DNA from: Eubacteriales bacterium
GTDB lineage: Bacteria > Bacillota > Clostridia > Oscillospirales > Oscillospiraceae
DNA length: 64,000 bases
Reading direction: 5' to 3'
Assembly (NCBI GenBank): GCA_030536255.1
Contig: JAUNQI010000014.1
Span: 1 to 64,000, forward strand
The notes under the pieces: generated by a model
What the model saw: the letters and a program-made list of their open reading frames with translations, nothing else
Database searches by the model: none
What the model was told of the DNA's origin: nothing
Shown here: positions 18,061-27,555 of the stretch, piece by piece
Numbering within the stretch: position 1 is the stretch's first letter
How the letters are laid out: every line of letters starts with the position of its first letter
Program-made: the position numbers and the translations under genes

Positions 18061-18323
18061 TACTGACAACCTCCTGTTTGCTGTTCTGTTTTTTTGTATG
18101 CTTTATTTTAACACTTTAGATTGAAAAAGTAAATACTAATATTAAAATTTTTATTCTCCTTTTTTCCATCCACTATTCCACTTCTGCTGATGCTGCTTCC
18201 GGAACGACCGTATTATTCCTATCCGCTCATAGTATTAATATATTATTTACTTTATTTTTCAACTGAACAATAGTATAATAGCTTAGTAAATTGTGTAATA
18301 TTATGCCCATGGAGGTTTTATAG

Positions 18324-19136
18324 ATGAAAAAATCGGCAAAAATTCTTCTTACGCTTTTATGCATTGTTTTTGTCTGCGTATTCGGCGTAAGCGCTTATAA
18401 GGTGTATGAAACGGTATTTGCTCCCGGCGGATACTATCAGTCCAATCAGAATGCAAAAGAGGTTCAGCAGGCTTATACAAAGCCCGCTGCTTCCACCAAG
18501 CCAGCTGCCACTCCTTCCGGTGCTGTTCAGGCAATTGTCGGAGAGCAGATTGTGCTTGATCCGGAGGTTTCCCCCATTGAGGTAGACTTTGAAGCACTGA
18601 AGCAGCGCAATCCGGACATTGTCGCCTGGCTTTACTGCCCGAATACCGTGATCAATTATCCCATTACGCAGACGGACGATAACATGTATTATCTCCATAA
18701 GGACATCGACAACAACTACAGCTCTTACGGCACCCTGTTTGTCGAATGCCTCAATCAGAAGGGATTCAAGGACAAGAATAACATCATCTACGGTCATCAT
18801 ATGAACGACGGAAAGATGTTTGCCAAGCTCGTTGACTACGTATACCAGAGCTATTACGATGAGCATCCCGTCATGTATCTGAACACGCCGGACATGAATT
18901 ACCGTATCGAGCTCTTCTCCGGATATGTTACTCCTATGGAATCCGAAACATATTTGCTCTCCTTCCTGTCGGAAGCCGAGAATCAGGAATGGCTTGACAG
19001 CTGCATTTCCCAGTCGAGATTCCAGTCCAATGTTGATGTAAAAACATCTGACAGGATCCTGACGCTCTCAACATGTACATATGATTATGACGACGCCCGC
19101 TTCGTTGTACAGGGAAAGATGGTTCCGATCCACTGA
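18324..19136 (+). CDS. srtB: Class B sortase
   Basis: A 270-residue membrane-anchored transpeptidase that joins sorted surface proteins to the cell wall. An N-terminal signal anchor (about residues 7-25) and an Ala/Pro/Thr-rich linker are followed by the catalytic domain starting VDFEALKQRNPDIVAWLYCPNTVINYPI. The catalytic histidine lies in IIYGHHMNDGKMF, the cysteine in LTLSTCTYDYDDAR and the arginine in ARFVVQGKM, all in family order. GGAGG lies upstream of the ATG. A CapA-like protein follows 30 bp downstream. No sorting-signal substrate is encoded nearby. Confidence 0.95.
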   Translation: MKKSAKILLTLLCIVFVCVFGVSAYKVYETVFAPGGYYQSNQNAKEVQQAYTKPAASTKPAATPSGAVQAIVGEQIVLDPEVSPIEVDFEALKQRNPDIVAWLYCPNTVINYPITQTDDNMYYLHKDIDNNYSSYGTLFVECLNQKGFKDKNNIIYGHHMNDGKMFAKLVDYVYQSYYDEHPVMYLNTPDMNYRIELFSGYVTPMESETYLLSFLSEAENQEWLDSCISQSRFQSNVDVKTSDRILTLSTCTYDYDDARFVVQGKMVPIH

Positions 19137-19166
19137 TTTTTTGTTAGAGCATTAGAGGAAAAATAA

Positions 19167-20405
19167 ATGGCAAAGAAGAGAAAGAGAAAAAAGAAGGTTA
19201 ATGTCAGCAGGATCCTTGCAGGTATTATTTTCTTCCTGATTACTGCCGCACTGCTTGTCGGAACCTTTTACCTCAGAGATATTCAGGCTGAGATAACCGC
19301 ATCTGCGACACCGACACCGGCTCCGACCCCGGATCCCACATTATTAAGAACGGTTCCTGAAGCAGCTGCTCCTGTTGAGCCTACACCTCATCCTACTCCG
19401 GAACCTACGCCTGAGCCTCAGCCGGAATATTTTACGCTGAGCTTCATCGGGGACAATACGCTGAAAGCTCTCAAGCAGTTTGAATTCAGTGAATACGGTC
19501 TTGATATGAAAGTTGGCGACAATTACGCCTATCCTTATCAGAATACCGTGAAGTACTTTTCCGAAGATGAATACACGCTGGCGAATCTGGAGTGTTCCTT
19601 TTCAGACGAAAAGCTTCCTTACGACTATACTGCCACGACCTTCGCATTTGTTGCGAAGACAGCATATGTCAACATTCTGCTTGACGGAAAGGTCGACTTC
19701 GTAACCATGTGCAACAACCACGCCCGTGACTGTTATGAGACCGGTGTGGAGAGCACACAGGCTGTCCTCAACGAAGCCGGACTTCCCTATGGATATGAAA
19801 ATGAAGGACATCTTGTCACAACACCCAACGGTTTAAAACTCGGTATCTGGACGGCCGGAAATGATCTTCTCCCCAATGCTGACAAAGCGGTTCAGGGTAT
19901 TCAGGATCTCCGTTCTCAGGGCGCAGATATTGTTATTTGTATGTTCCACTGGGGTCAGGAGCTCTACTATACGCCAAATGATAATCAGACAACTTTAGCT
20001 CACAAATGCATCGATGCAGGAGCTGATATCGTTTACGGTTCTCATCCCCACTGCCTGCAGCCGGTTGAAATTTACAATGGAAAGCTGATCATGTATTCTC
20101 TCGGAAACTGGGTATTCGGCGGCAATACCAGTCCGACAGACTGTGATACAGCAATTATTCAGGCAACAATCAAACGGGATATTGACGGTACCGTCAGCTA
20201 TGACAGCTTCCGTGCCATCCCCTGCTGTGTCAGCAGCAATATAGAAGGAGCCAACAACAGAGAAGCCAGTTATAATGATTATTGCCCGACGCCTTATGAG
20301 GAGGGTTCTGAGTCCTATGAACGGACAATGAGCAAACTGATGGGTACCTACGAAGCGAAATCTCAGGGTGCCGATTACACTGACTTTTATGCCTCCTGGG
20401 CCTGA
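19167..20405 (+). CDS. CapA-family extracellular metallophosphatase-like protein
   Basis: A 412-residue protein of the CapA/PGA_cap family, related to calcineurin-like phosphoesterases. The N-terminus is very basic (KKRKRKKK), followed by one transmembrane helix (about 17-37) and a Pro/Thr/Glu repeat linker that would span the wall. The domain then shows LSFIGDNTLK, the NLECSFS motif, FVTMCNNHARDCYETG, CMFHWGQELYY and VYGSHPHCLQPVE, which are the family's metal and active-site segments. The founding member acts in poly-gamma-glutamate anchoring, but these proteins are widespread and the substrate here is unknown. It is co-oriented with srtB. Confidence 0.88.
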   Translation: MAKKRKRKKKVNVSRILAGIIFFLITAALLVGTFYLRDIQAEITASATPTPAPTPDPTLLRTVPEAAAPVEPTPHPTPEPTPEPQPEYFTLSFIGDNTLKALKQFEFSEYGLDMKVGDNYAYPYQNTVKYFSEDEYTLANLECSFSDEKLPYDYTATTFAFVAKTAYVNILLDGKVDFVTMCNNHARDCYETGVESTQAVLNEAGLPYGYENEGHLVTTPNGLKLGIWTAGNDLLPNADKAVQGIQDLRSQGADIVICMFHWGQELYYTPNDNQTTLAHKCIDAGADIVYGSHPHCLQPVEIYNGKLIMYSLGNWVFGGNTSPTDCDTAIIQATIKRDIDGTVSYDSFRAIPCCVSSNIEGANNREASYNDYCPTPYEEGSESYERTMSKLMGTYEAKSQGADYTDFYASWA

Positions 20406-20423
20406 CGCTCACGAAAAACTTTA

Positions 20424-20473
20424 ACTGCGGTGATCAGCTGTGCATGTTACACAAAATCGCCGCAGTTTTTCTT
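20424..20473 (+). terminator. Rho-independent terminator after srtB-capA
   Basis: An 11-bp stem (20424-20434 with 20456-20466, one wobble) and a T-rich tail (TTTTTCTTT). Confidence 0.85.
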
Positions 20474-20484
20474 TCATTTCGGCT

Positions 20485-20534
20485 TGAATATATATTCATT
20501 ATCATCTTGCATTTTGTGAATATTAGTGTATAAT
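20485..20534 (+). promoter_or_regulatory. argF promoter with ARG box
   Basis: TGAATATATATTCA (20485-20498) is a perfect palindrome that fits the ARG box bound by ArgR/AhrC. It is followed by TTGCAT (20507-20512), a 16-bp spacer and TATAAT (20529-20534). A second half-site (TGAATATTA) lies inside the spacer. This suggests arginine-dependent repression of argF and the downstream carB-dapF gene. Confidence 0.7.
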
Positions 20535-20648
20535 TATAATTAATTAATAAAAATTCGAGAACTGTCCTGAATAAAAATTGAAATGATCGTCAATCCTGTT
20601 TCCGGGCAGAACTCATGAATCCAATCTTATGAATCAGAGGAAAAACAC

Positions 20649-21632
20649 ATGGATCTTAAAGGAAAAAATTTTTTAAAACTTCTTGATTACTCCCCCGAGG
20701 AGATCAGCTATCTTCTTGATCTTGCCGCAGATCTGAAGGATAAAAAGAAAAAGGGTATCCCCCACAAAATGCATGAAGGGAAGAATATCGCTCTTCTTTT
20801 TGAAAAGACAAGCACCCGGACAAGATGCGCCTTTGAAGTTGCCGCTGCTGACCTTGGAATCAACGCAGTATACCTCGATCCGGTTTCTTCTCAGATGGGG
20901 AAGAAAGAAAGCATTCCCGATACCGCCAGAGTACTCGGCCGTATGTTTGACGGTATTGAATACCGGGGTTATGGTCAGGAGATTGTTGAGCAGCTTGCTG
21001 ACTACTCCGGAGTAAGGGTTTGGAACGGACTGACGAATGAATTCCATCCCACTCAGATCCTCGCTGATTTTCTCACGATCCGTGAGCATTTCGGGAAATT
21101 AAAGGGAATCAAGCTTGTGTATATGGGCGACGCCCGCTACAACATGGGAAATTCCCTGATGGTCGGCTGTGCAAAAATGGGTATGCATTTTGTAGCCTGT
21201 GCACCCGAGGATTACTTCCCCGGAAAGGAACTGACCGATACCTGCAAAGCGATTGCGGACGAAACAGGCGCCAAGCTTGAGTTCATTACCGATCCTGAAG
21301 CTGCCGTAAAGGATGCGGATGTCATCTACACCGATGTTTGGGTCTCTATGGGAGAGCCCTATGAAGTATGGGAAGAACGCATCAAGGCTTTACTTCCGTA
21401 CCAGGTGAATGCTCAGATCATGAAGGCCGCTGGCGCTCAGTGCAGATTCATGCACTGTCTCCCCGCTTTCCATGACCTAAAGACTTCTATCGGTCTGGAT
21501 ATCTATAACAAGTTCGGCCTCAGTGGCCTGGAGGTTACGGATGAGGTCTTTGAAGGCCCGCAGTCCATTGTTTTCGATGAAGCCGAAAACCGCATGCACA
21601 CCATCAAAGCAGTAATAGCCGCCACACTGTAA
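20649..21632 (+). CDS. argF: Ornithine carbamoyltransferase
   Basis: A 327-residue cytosolic enzyme that joins carbamoyl phosphate and ornithine to give citrulline. The carbamoyl phosphate motif is [12 protein letters not shown], the second is [12 protein letters not shown], and the ornithine/active-site motif is MHCLPAFHD, all in family order. Length is typical. AGAGG lies upstream of the ATG. It is followed 21 bp later by the carbamoyl phosphate synthase large subunit, so producer and user of carbamoyl phosphate share an operon under an ARG-box promoter. Confidence 0.97.
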   Translation: MDLKGKNFLKLLDYSPEEISYLLDLAADLKDKKKKGIPHKMHEGKNIALLFEKTSTRTRCAFEVAAADLGINAVYLDPVSSQMGKKESIPDTARVLGRMFDGIEYRGYGQEIVEQLADYSGVRVWNGLTNEFHPTQILADFLTIREHFGKLKGIKLVYMGDARYNMGNSLMVGCAKMGMHFVACAPEDYFPGKELTDTCKAIADETGAKLEFITDPEAAVKDADVIYTDVWVSMGEPYEVWEERIKALLPYQVNAQIMKAAGAQCRFMHCLPAFHDLKTSIGLDIYNKFGLSGLEVTDEVFEGPQSIVFDEAENRMHTIKAVIAATL

Positions 21633-21653
21633 ACAGAATCAGAGGTATTCATA

Positions 21654-24600
21654 ATGCCCAGAGATAAAAGCATACATAAGGTAATGGTCATCGGCTCCGG
21701 TCCTATTGTTATCGGTCAGGCCGCTGAATTTGACTACGCAGGAGCACAGGCATGCCGTGTACTGAGTGAAGAAGGGCTTGACGTTGTTCTTGTCAATTCC
21801 AATCCCGCAACGATCATGACAGACAGGAACCTTGCCTCTGAGATCTATCTGGAGGCCCTCAACGCCGATACCGTAGCACGTGTTATTGAAAAAGAACGTC
21901 CGGACGGTCTGCTTGCCGGACTCGGCGGACAGACCGGTCTTACGATTGCCATGCAGCTATCTAAGAACGGAACGCTGGAAAAATACGGAGTAAAGCTCCT
22001 CGGAACCGGTTTGGATGCCATAGACAAGGCGGAGGACCGCGAGCTGTTCCGCAACACGATGGCCGAGATCGGGCAGCCCTGCGTTCCCTCAGATATAGCG
22101 CAGGACGTGGAAACCGCGCTGGAGATTGCCGACAGGATCGGATATCCAATCATTATCCGCCCTGCTTTCACGCTCGGCGGGACCGGAGGCGGAATTGCCG
22201 ACACGCCGGAGGAGCTGAAGGTCATCGCAAAGTCTGGTCTGGATATGTCCCCCATCACACAGGTCCTCGTAGAGAAATGCATTGCCGGGTGGAAGGAAAT
22301 CGAATTTGAAACGATGAGAGACGCAGAAGGAAATGCCGTCTCCGTCTGTTCCATGGAAAATATAGACCCCGTTGGAGTTCACACCGGAGACTCGATCGTT
22401 GCCGCACCGGCTCTTTCGCTCAATGAGCGTGAATTTTCCATGCTCCGTCAGGCGGCGCTCGATATAGTGACTGCCATCGGCATCATCGGCGGCTGCAACT
22501 GCCAGTTTGCTTTAAAACCGGACGGGTCTGAATACGCGGTAATCGAAGTAAATCCCCGTGTTTCCAGATCCTCCGCTCTGGCATCAAAGGCGACCGGTTA
22601 CCCGATTGCCAAGGTCACCACAAAGCTGGCGCTCGGCTATCTGCTCAGTGAAATCAAAAATCCTGCAACCGGAGCTTCTCTGTATGGATTTGAGCCGGAC
22701 GTAAAGTACATCGTTCTTAAATTCCCCAAGTGGCCTTTCGATAAATTTGCAGGCTCCAGCAGAAAGCTCGGTACCCAGATGAAAGCCACGGGTGAAGTCA
22801 TGTCCATTGCGCCGACTCTCGAAATGGCGCTGATGAAAGCGGTAAGGGGTGCAGAGATTGGTCTTGACACGCTCAATGCTCCTCCCGTCAATGGGAAGCC
22901 TCTGGTCGAAAGACTTGCTGATCAGGACGACCGGCGTATTTTCACCGTTTTCGAGGCAATCAAGGCCGGACTTTCCGAAGATGAGATCTACTCCATTACC
23001 AAGATAGACTATTATTTCCTCCGGATCCTTAAAAAGCTCGCTGACTTTGAAGTCAAGCTTGCCAAAGAAGGCCCGACTCCGGAAAACGTCAGAAACGCCA
23101 AAAATTACGGATATACCGACAAGGCTATCGCCAGAATCGGCGGAAGCAGTAATTTTGAAACAATTCCCTTCTCCTACAGAATCGTTGAAACCTGCTCTGC
23201 TGTATTCGGGACGGACAGACCGTATTTTTATTCCTATATCGGCTCTGACTGTCAGGCACGTTCTTTCAGGCGCAGCGGAAAGCCCGTTGTCATGGTACTC
23301 GGCTCCGGACCCATCCGGATCGGACAGGGCATAGAGTTTGACTACAGCTCCGTGCACTGTGTCTGGACGCTGCAGAAGATGGGCTATGACGTTGTCATCG
23401 TCAACAACAACCCGGAAACCGTTTCCACGGACTACGATACGGCAAACAGGCTTTACTTTGAGCCGCTCACGCCTGAAGATGTGATGAACATCATTGATGT
23501 AGAGAAGCCCGTCGGCGTTGTCGTCGCATTCGGCGGGCAGACCGCCATCAAACTAACCAAATGTCTGGATGAAAACGGAATTCGGATTCTGGGTACTTCC
23601 GCCGAAAGCATCGATATTGCGGAGGACAGAGTCCGTTTTGACGCACTTCTTGAGCGCTTCAGCATCCGCCGTCCCGCAGGAATGGGAGCAAATACCATGG
23701 AAGAAGCTCTTGCCGCCGCGGATAAGCTGGGCTATCCCGTTCTCCTTCGCCCGTCCTATGTTATCGGCGGACAGAACATGACGATTTCCCGCAGCCCGGA
23801 ACAGACGGAAAACTACATGAAGCGTATTCTTTCCGGCGGGATCGACAATCCTGTTCTGATTGACAAATACATGCCAGGAATCGAGCTTGAGGTGGATGTT
23901 ATTTCCGACGGGACTGACGTTCTCATTCCCGGCATTATGGAGCATATTGAGCGTGCGGGCGTCCACAGCGGCGACTCCATCGCCGTATATCCCCCGTATA
24001 ATCTCAACGACCGTTTTCTCCGGAAGATCTGTGACTGTTCCGAAAAGCTTGCTCTCGCACTCGGCACACAGGGGCTTGTAAATATTCAGTATCTTATCTA
24101 TAACGACGAGCTGTACGTGATTGAAGTAAACCCGCGTGCATCCCGTACCGTTCCCTATATCAGCAAGGTCACCGGCGTTCCGATGGTGGATCTCGCTGCA
24201 AAGGTCATGCTGGGAGAGCCGCTTGTAAATCTCGGATACGGCACGGGGCTCTACAGAACTCCTCCCTACTATGCCGTTAAGGTGCCTGTTTTCTCCTTTG
24301 AGAAGCTTTCCGATGCCAACTCGATCCTCGGGCCGGAAATGAAGTCCACCGGAGAAGTACTCGGCATCGGCAAAACGATGCCGGAGGCACTCTATAAAGG
24401 GCTGACGGCTGCCGGACTATCCGTTTCTTCTCACAGCAAGGCAGTTCCCGGCGTATTTATCAGCGTGGAAGACAGCGACAAGCATGAGATTATCTCCCTT
24501 GCAAAACGCTTCTACGATCTCGGGATCAGCGTTTACGCAACCGAAGGTACCGCGGAAGCGATCGACACGCTTGGCATTCCGGTACATTCCGTTGCCAACG

Positions 24601-25685
24601 CCAGCGAAGGCAGCGAAATCATCGAGCTTATGGAATCCGGAAAGATCAGCTATATTATCTATACCGGAGCTGTAAAAGATGCTACCATCGGGGATTATAC
24701 CATGCTTCACAGGAAAGCCATGCAGCTGGGAATTCCCTGTCTCACCTCTCCTGATACCGCAAACGCTCTGGCAGACATTATGGAGAGCAAGTTCACCACG
24801 AACAACATTGAACTCGTAGACATCAATAATATGCGCCGCCGCAGACGCAAAATACGCTTCTCCAAGATGCAGTCCTGCGGGAATGACTATATCTTCGTGG
24901 AGAACTTTGACGGGGCTATTACGTGCCCTGAATCGCTCTGTGTAAGTCTCTGCGCACCGCATTACGGGATCGGTGCCGACGGTATTGTTCTCATTGAGAA
25001 TTCCTCCTCTGCGGATGCAAAAATGCGTTCTTTCAATAAAGACGGAAGCGAAGGAAAAATGGCAGGAAACAATATCCGCTGTGTCGCGAAATTCCTGTAT
25101 GATAACGACTATGTCCGCAGCGAATATGTATCCGTGGAAACTGCAAGCGGCGTCTATCCGATGAAGCTCTATCTGAGAGACGGCAAGGTCAATTCCGTTT
25201 CCGTCAACATGGGCAAAGCTGTTTTCGAGGCAGACAGGATCCCCGTAATCTCCGATAGCGAAGCCGTTCTGGACAAGCTGGCAGTGATTGGCGGACAGAA
25301 CTACAATATCACCTGTGTTTCCGTCGGCAATCCGCACTGCGTTGTGTTTACCAATTCCATTGACGCCATTGATCTGGAAGAAATCGGACCGAAGTTTGAG
25401 TTCTCTGAAATGTTCCCGGAGAGAGTAAATACGGAGTTTGTCAGAGTGATCGACAAAACGACGCTCCGTATCCGGGTATGGGAGCGTGGGAACGGAGAAA
25501 CGCTTGCCTGCGGAACCGGTGCCTGTGCCGCGGTTGCCGCTGCTGTGAAAAACGGACTATGCGAAGCCGGCAAGGATATTACCGTAAAGCTCGCCGGAGG
25601 AGACCTGATCGTAAATTACACCGATGAGCGGATCCTTCTCAACGGAAACACGGTGCTGGTATTTAACGGAGAATTTGATTATTGA
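21654..25685 (+). CDS. carB: Carbamoyl-phosphate synthase large subunit fused to diaminopimelate epimerase
   Basis: One uninterrupted 1343-codon frame. Residues 1 to about 1059 are a full CarB: two ATP-grasp halves (VMVIGSGPIVIGQAAEFDYAG and VMVLGSGPIRIGQGIEFDYSS mark their starts) and a C-terminal MGS-like allosteric domain (about 930-1055). From Met1060 (nt 24831) an Arg-rich joint leads into a complete DapF: FSKMQSCGNDYIFVENF, GIGADGIVLI, and ERGNGETLACGTGACA with the second catalytic cysteine. Where classic DapF has MCGNG the sequence reads MAGNNIRC, so the first catalytic cysteine position is Ala1137. The protein should make carbamoyl phosphate for ArgF (CarA must be elsewhere) and possibly meso-diaminopimelate for wall and lysine. 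No internal stop or obvious SD separates the halves. Confidence 0.92.
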   Translation: MPRDKSIHKVMVIGSGPIVIGQAAEFDYAGAQACRVLSEEGLDVVLVNSNPATIMTDRNLASEIYLEALNADTVARVIEKERPDGLLAGLGGQTGLTIAMQLSKNGTLEKYGVKLLGTGLDAIDKAEDRELFRNTMAEIGQPCVPSDIAQDVETALEIADRIGYPIIIRPAFTLGGTGGGIADTPEELKVIAKSGLDMSPITQVLVEKCIAGWKEIEFETMRDAEGNAVSVCSMENIDPVGVHTGDSIVAAPALSLNEREFSMLRQAALDIVTAIGIIGGCNCQFALKPDGSEYAVIEVNPRVSRSSALASKATGYPIAKVTTKLALGYLLSEIKNPATGASLYGFEPDVKYIVLKFPKWPFDKFAGSSRKLGTQMKATGEVMSIAPTLEMALMKAVRGAEIGLDTLNAPPVNGKPLVERLADQDDRRIFTVFEAIKAGLSEDEIYSITKIDYYFLRILKKLADFEVKLAKEGPTPENVRNAKNYGYTDKAIARIGGSSNFETIPFSYRIVETCSAVFGTDRPYFYSYIGSDCQARSFRRSGKPVVMVLGSGPIRIGQGIEFDYSSVHCVWTLQKMGYDVVIVNNNPETVSTDYDTANRLYFEPLTPEDVMNIIDVEKPVGVVVAFGGQTAIKLTKCLDENGIRILGTSAESIDIAEDRVRFDALLERFSIRRPAGMGANTMEEALAAADKLGYPVLLRPSYVIGGQNMTISRSPEQTENYMKRILSGGIDNPVLIDKYMPGIELEVDVISDGTDVLIPGIMEHIERAGVHSGDSIAVYPPYNLNDRFLRKICDCSEKLALALGTQGLVNIQYLIYNDELYVIEVNPRASRTVPYISKVTGVPMVDLAAKVMLGEPLVNLGYGTGLYRTPPYYAVKVPVFSFEKLSDANSILGPEMKSTGEVLGIGKTMPEALYKGLTAAGLSVSSHSKAVPGVFISVEDSDKHEIISLAKRFYDLGISVYATEGTAEAIDTLGIPVHSVANASEGSEIIELMESGKISYIIYTGAVKDATIGDYTMLHRKAMQLGIPCLTSPDTANALADIMESKFTTNNIELVDINNMRRRRRKIRFSKMQSCGNDYIFVENFDGAITCPESLCVSLCAPHYGIGADGIVLIENSSSADAKMRSFNKDGSEGKMAGNNIRCVAKFLYDNDYVRSEYVSVETASGVYPMKLYLRDGKVNSVSVNMGKAVFEADRIPVISDSEAVLDKLAVIGGQNYNITCVSVGNPHCVVFTNSIDAIDLEEIGPKFEFSEMFPERVNTEFVRVIDKTTLRIRVWERGNGETLACGTGACAAVAAAVKNGLCEAGKDITVKLAGGDLIVNYTDERILLNGNTVLVFNGEFDY

Positions 25686-25753
25686 TTTCGCTTAAAAATA
25701 CAGGCACCAACTGATCCTGATCATAATCGACAAACCGCAGACAGATATAACAA

Positions 25754-25798
25754 GCCCCGAACCGATACGTGAGGAATTGGTTCGGGGCACTGCTTTTT
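25754..25798 (+). terminator. Rho-independent terminator after carB-dapF
   Basis: A perfect 10-bp GC-rich stem (25754-25763 with 25779-25788) is followed by ACTGCTTTTT. It separates the plus-strand arg operon from the convergent tatD gene. Confidence 0.85.
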
Positions 25799-25815
25799 GA
25801 TATCTTTTTACTTCG

Positions 25816-26601
25816 TTATAAGCTCCGGAAGAACAGCCGCTTTGCGTTTTCAAAGGTGAGTTCCGCAGTCTCCTCCGGAGTAAGGCCTTTGATCTCCGCA
25901 ATCTTCTGAATGACATATACAAGATTTCCCGAATCGTTTCTTTTCCCGCGCATCGGAACCGGGCTGAGATACGGAGAATCGGTTTCGATCAGGATCCTGT
26001 CCGGCGGTGTAATTTCCAGCACCTCGAGCGTTTTGCGCGCATTCTTATAGGTAACGGGACCGTCAAACCCCAGATACCAGCCTCTCTTCAGAAGCTCCTC
26101 CGCCATTTCCGCACTGCCGGAATAGCAGTGGAAAACGCCGGGAGAACCCGCAGGATTCTTTTCCTTCCAGAAAGAATTCACGATCTCAAAAGAATCTCCG
26201 TGCGCTTCTCTGTCATGGATGATCACAGGCTTTCCGAGCTCCCGGGCAAGCTCCAGCTGTTCTCTGAAGATTTGCTTCTGAAGCTCTTTTCTAGAAGAAT
26301 CCCAATAATAGTCCAGTCCGATTTCCCCGATCGCCACACACTTACTGTCGCCGGCAAGCGAAGTAAGCTGAGCAAGATAATCTTCAGGAATTGCGTCCAG
26401 CTCCTCCGGATGGATCCCTGCTGCAAAATATACGAAATCAAAATCCGCAGCCAGACTTTGCGCTGTATAGCTGCTCTGCATATCACAGCCGGGATCAATG
26501 ATACATTCTACGCCGGCATGATGCAGCGCATACAGAACATCTGCCCGATCCTCCGCAAATTTTTCATCATCATAATGCGCATGTGTATCAAAAATTCTCA
26601 T
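25816..26601 (-). CDS. TatD-family metal-dependent hydrolase/DNase
   Basis: A 261-residue TIM-barrel hydrolase of the TatD family. The metal site starts with IFDTHAHYDDEKF, then AAGIHPEE, IGEIGLDYYW with the bridging glutamate, KPVIIHDREAH, GVFHCYSGS and ILIETDSPYLSPVPMRGKRN, all in the usual order and spacing. Family members act as 3'-5' exonucleases in DNA repair or quality control. It lies downstream of the ABC ATPase gene on the same strand, 116 bp away. Confidence 0.95.
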   Translation of the reverse strand: MRIFDTHAHYDDEKFAEDRADVLYALHHAGVECIIDPGCDMQSSYTAQSLAADFDFVYFAAGIHPEELDAIPEDYLAQLTSLAGDSKCVAIGEIGLDYYWDSSRKELQKQIFREQLELARELGKPVIIHDREAHGDSFEIVNSFWKEKNPAGSPGVFHCYSGSAEMAEELLKRGWYLGFDGPVTYKNARKTLEVLEITPPDRILIETDSPYLSPVPMRGKRNDSGNLVYVIQKIAEIKGLTPEETAELTFENAKRLFFRSL

Positions 26602-26717
26602 AACTCTGTCCTGCTTTTTTCATCGAAAAAATACAGAAATCCCTGTGAAACCGCCGGAGGCAGAATTTCGCAGGGAATATCTGTTAAAGTTGTAATGAAC
26701 CTGAAAATAATACGAAC

Positions 26718-27521
26718 TTAAAGAACCTTGGAAAGGAAGTCCTTCAGACGAGCATTCTGCGGATGATTAAAAATTGCATCCGGAGTTCCCTCTTCCAGCA
26801 GCTTTCCGTCTGCCATAAAGAGCACTCTGTTGCCAACTTCTTTCGCAAAGCCCATTTCATGCGTAACAACAACCATCGTCATTCCTGCATGGGCAAGCTC
26901 CTTCATAACGTCCAGAACTTCTCCGACCATTTCAGGGTCAAGAGCGGATGTCGGTTCGTCAAACAGCATCACTTCCGGTTCCATGGCCAATGCCCTGACA
27001 ATTGCAACACGCTGCTTCTGTCCGCCGGAAAGCTGAGAGGGATACGCACCTGCTCTGTCTGCGAGACCGACGCGTTCGAGCAGTTCCATTGCTTTGGCTT
27101 TTGCGTCCTGTTCGGAAACCTTTTTGACCTGAATCGGGGCAAGCGTCATATTCTCAAGGATGGTCTTATGCGGGAAGAGATTGAAGTGCTGGAAAACCAT
27201 ACCCATCTTCTGCCTGTGAAGATCGATATCCAGCTTATTGCCGTTCTCATCCTTCTTCTGCGTAATATCCGTACCGTCAAAAATAATGGAGCCTTCCGTC
27301 GGTACTTCAAGGAGATTCAGAGATCTGAGGAAAGTTGATTTACCGGAACCGGAGGGTCCGATCACAACCATAACATCTCCCTTGTTGATGTCAACAGTAA
27401 TCCCGTCAAGCGCCTTGATAACGCTCTGGGAATCTGTATTTCTGCGCTTTTCACCCTTTTTCGGATAGTAGTATTTTTTCAGATCAGTTACCTGGATCAG
27501 TTTTTCGTCATTCACCGGCAA
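26718..27521 (-). CDS. Polar amino acid ABC transporter ATP-binding protein (GlnQ/ArtP type)
   Basis: A 267-residue nucleotide-binding subunit. Walker A is GPSGSGKST, the Q-loop [10 protein letters not shown], the signature [15 protein letters not shown], Walker [17 protein letters not shown] and the switch VVTHEMGFA, the set typical of polar amino acid importers. An insertion after the first strands ([14 protein letters not shown]) is unusual but not disruptive. Its permease and binding protein lie about 2.6 kb upstream, separated by argG and argH in the same orientation, so it appears to be the last gene of a combined uptake and synthesis operon. Confidence 0.93.
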   Translation of the reverse strand: MPVNDEKLIQVTDLKKYYYPKKGEKRRNTDSQSVIKALDGITVDINKGDVMVVIGPSGSGKSTFLRSLNLLEVPTEGSIIFDGTDITQKKDENGNKLDIDLHRQKMGMVFQHFNLFPHKTILENMTLAPIQVKKVSEQDAKAKAMELLERVGLADRAGAYPSQLSGGQKQRVAIVRALAMEPEVMLFDEPTSALDPEMVGEVLDVMKELAHAGMTMVVVTHEMGFAKEVGNRVLFMADGKLLEEGTPDAIFNHPQNARLKDFLSKVL

Positions 27522-27555
27522 AACTCCTTTTCGAGGTATTCATCTGCATATCCGC

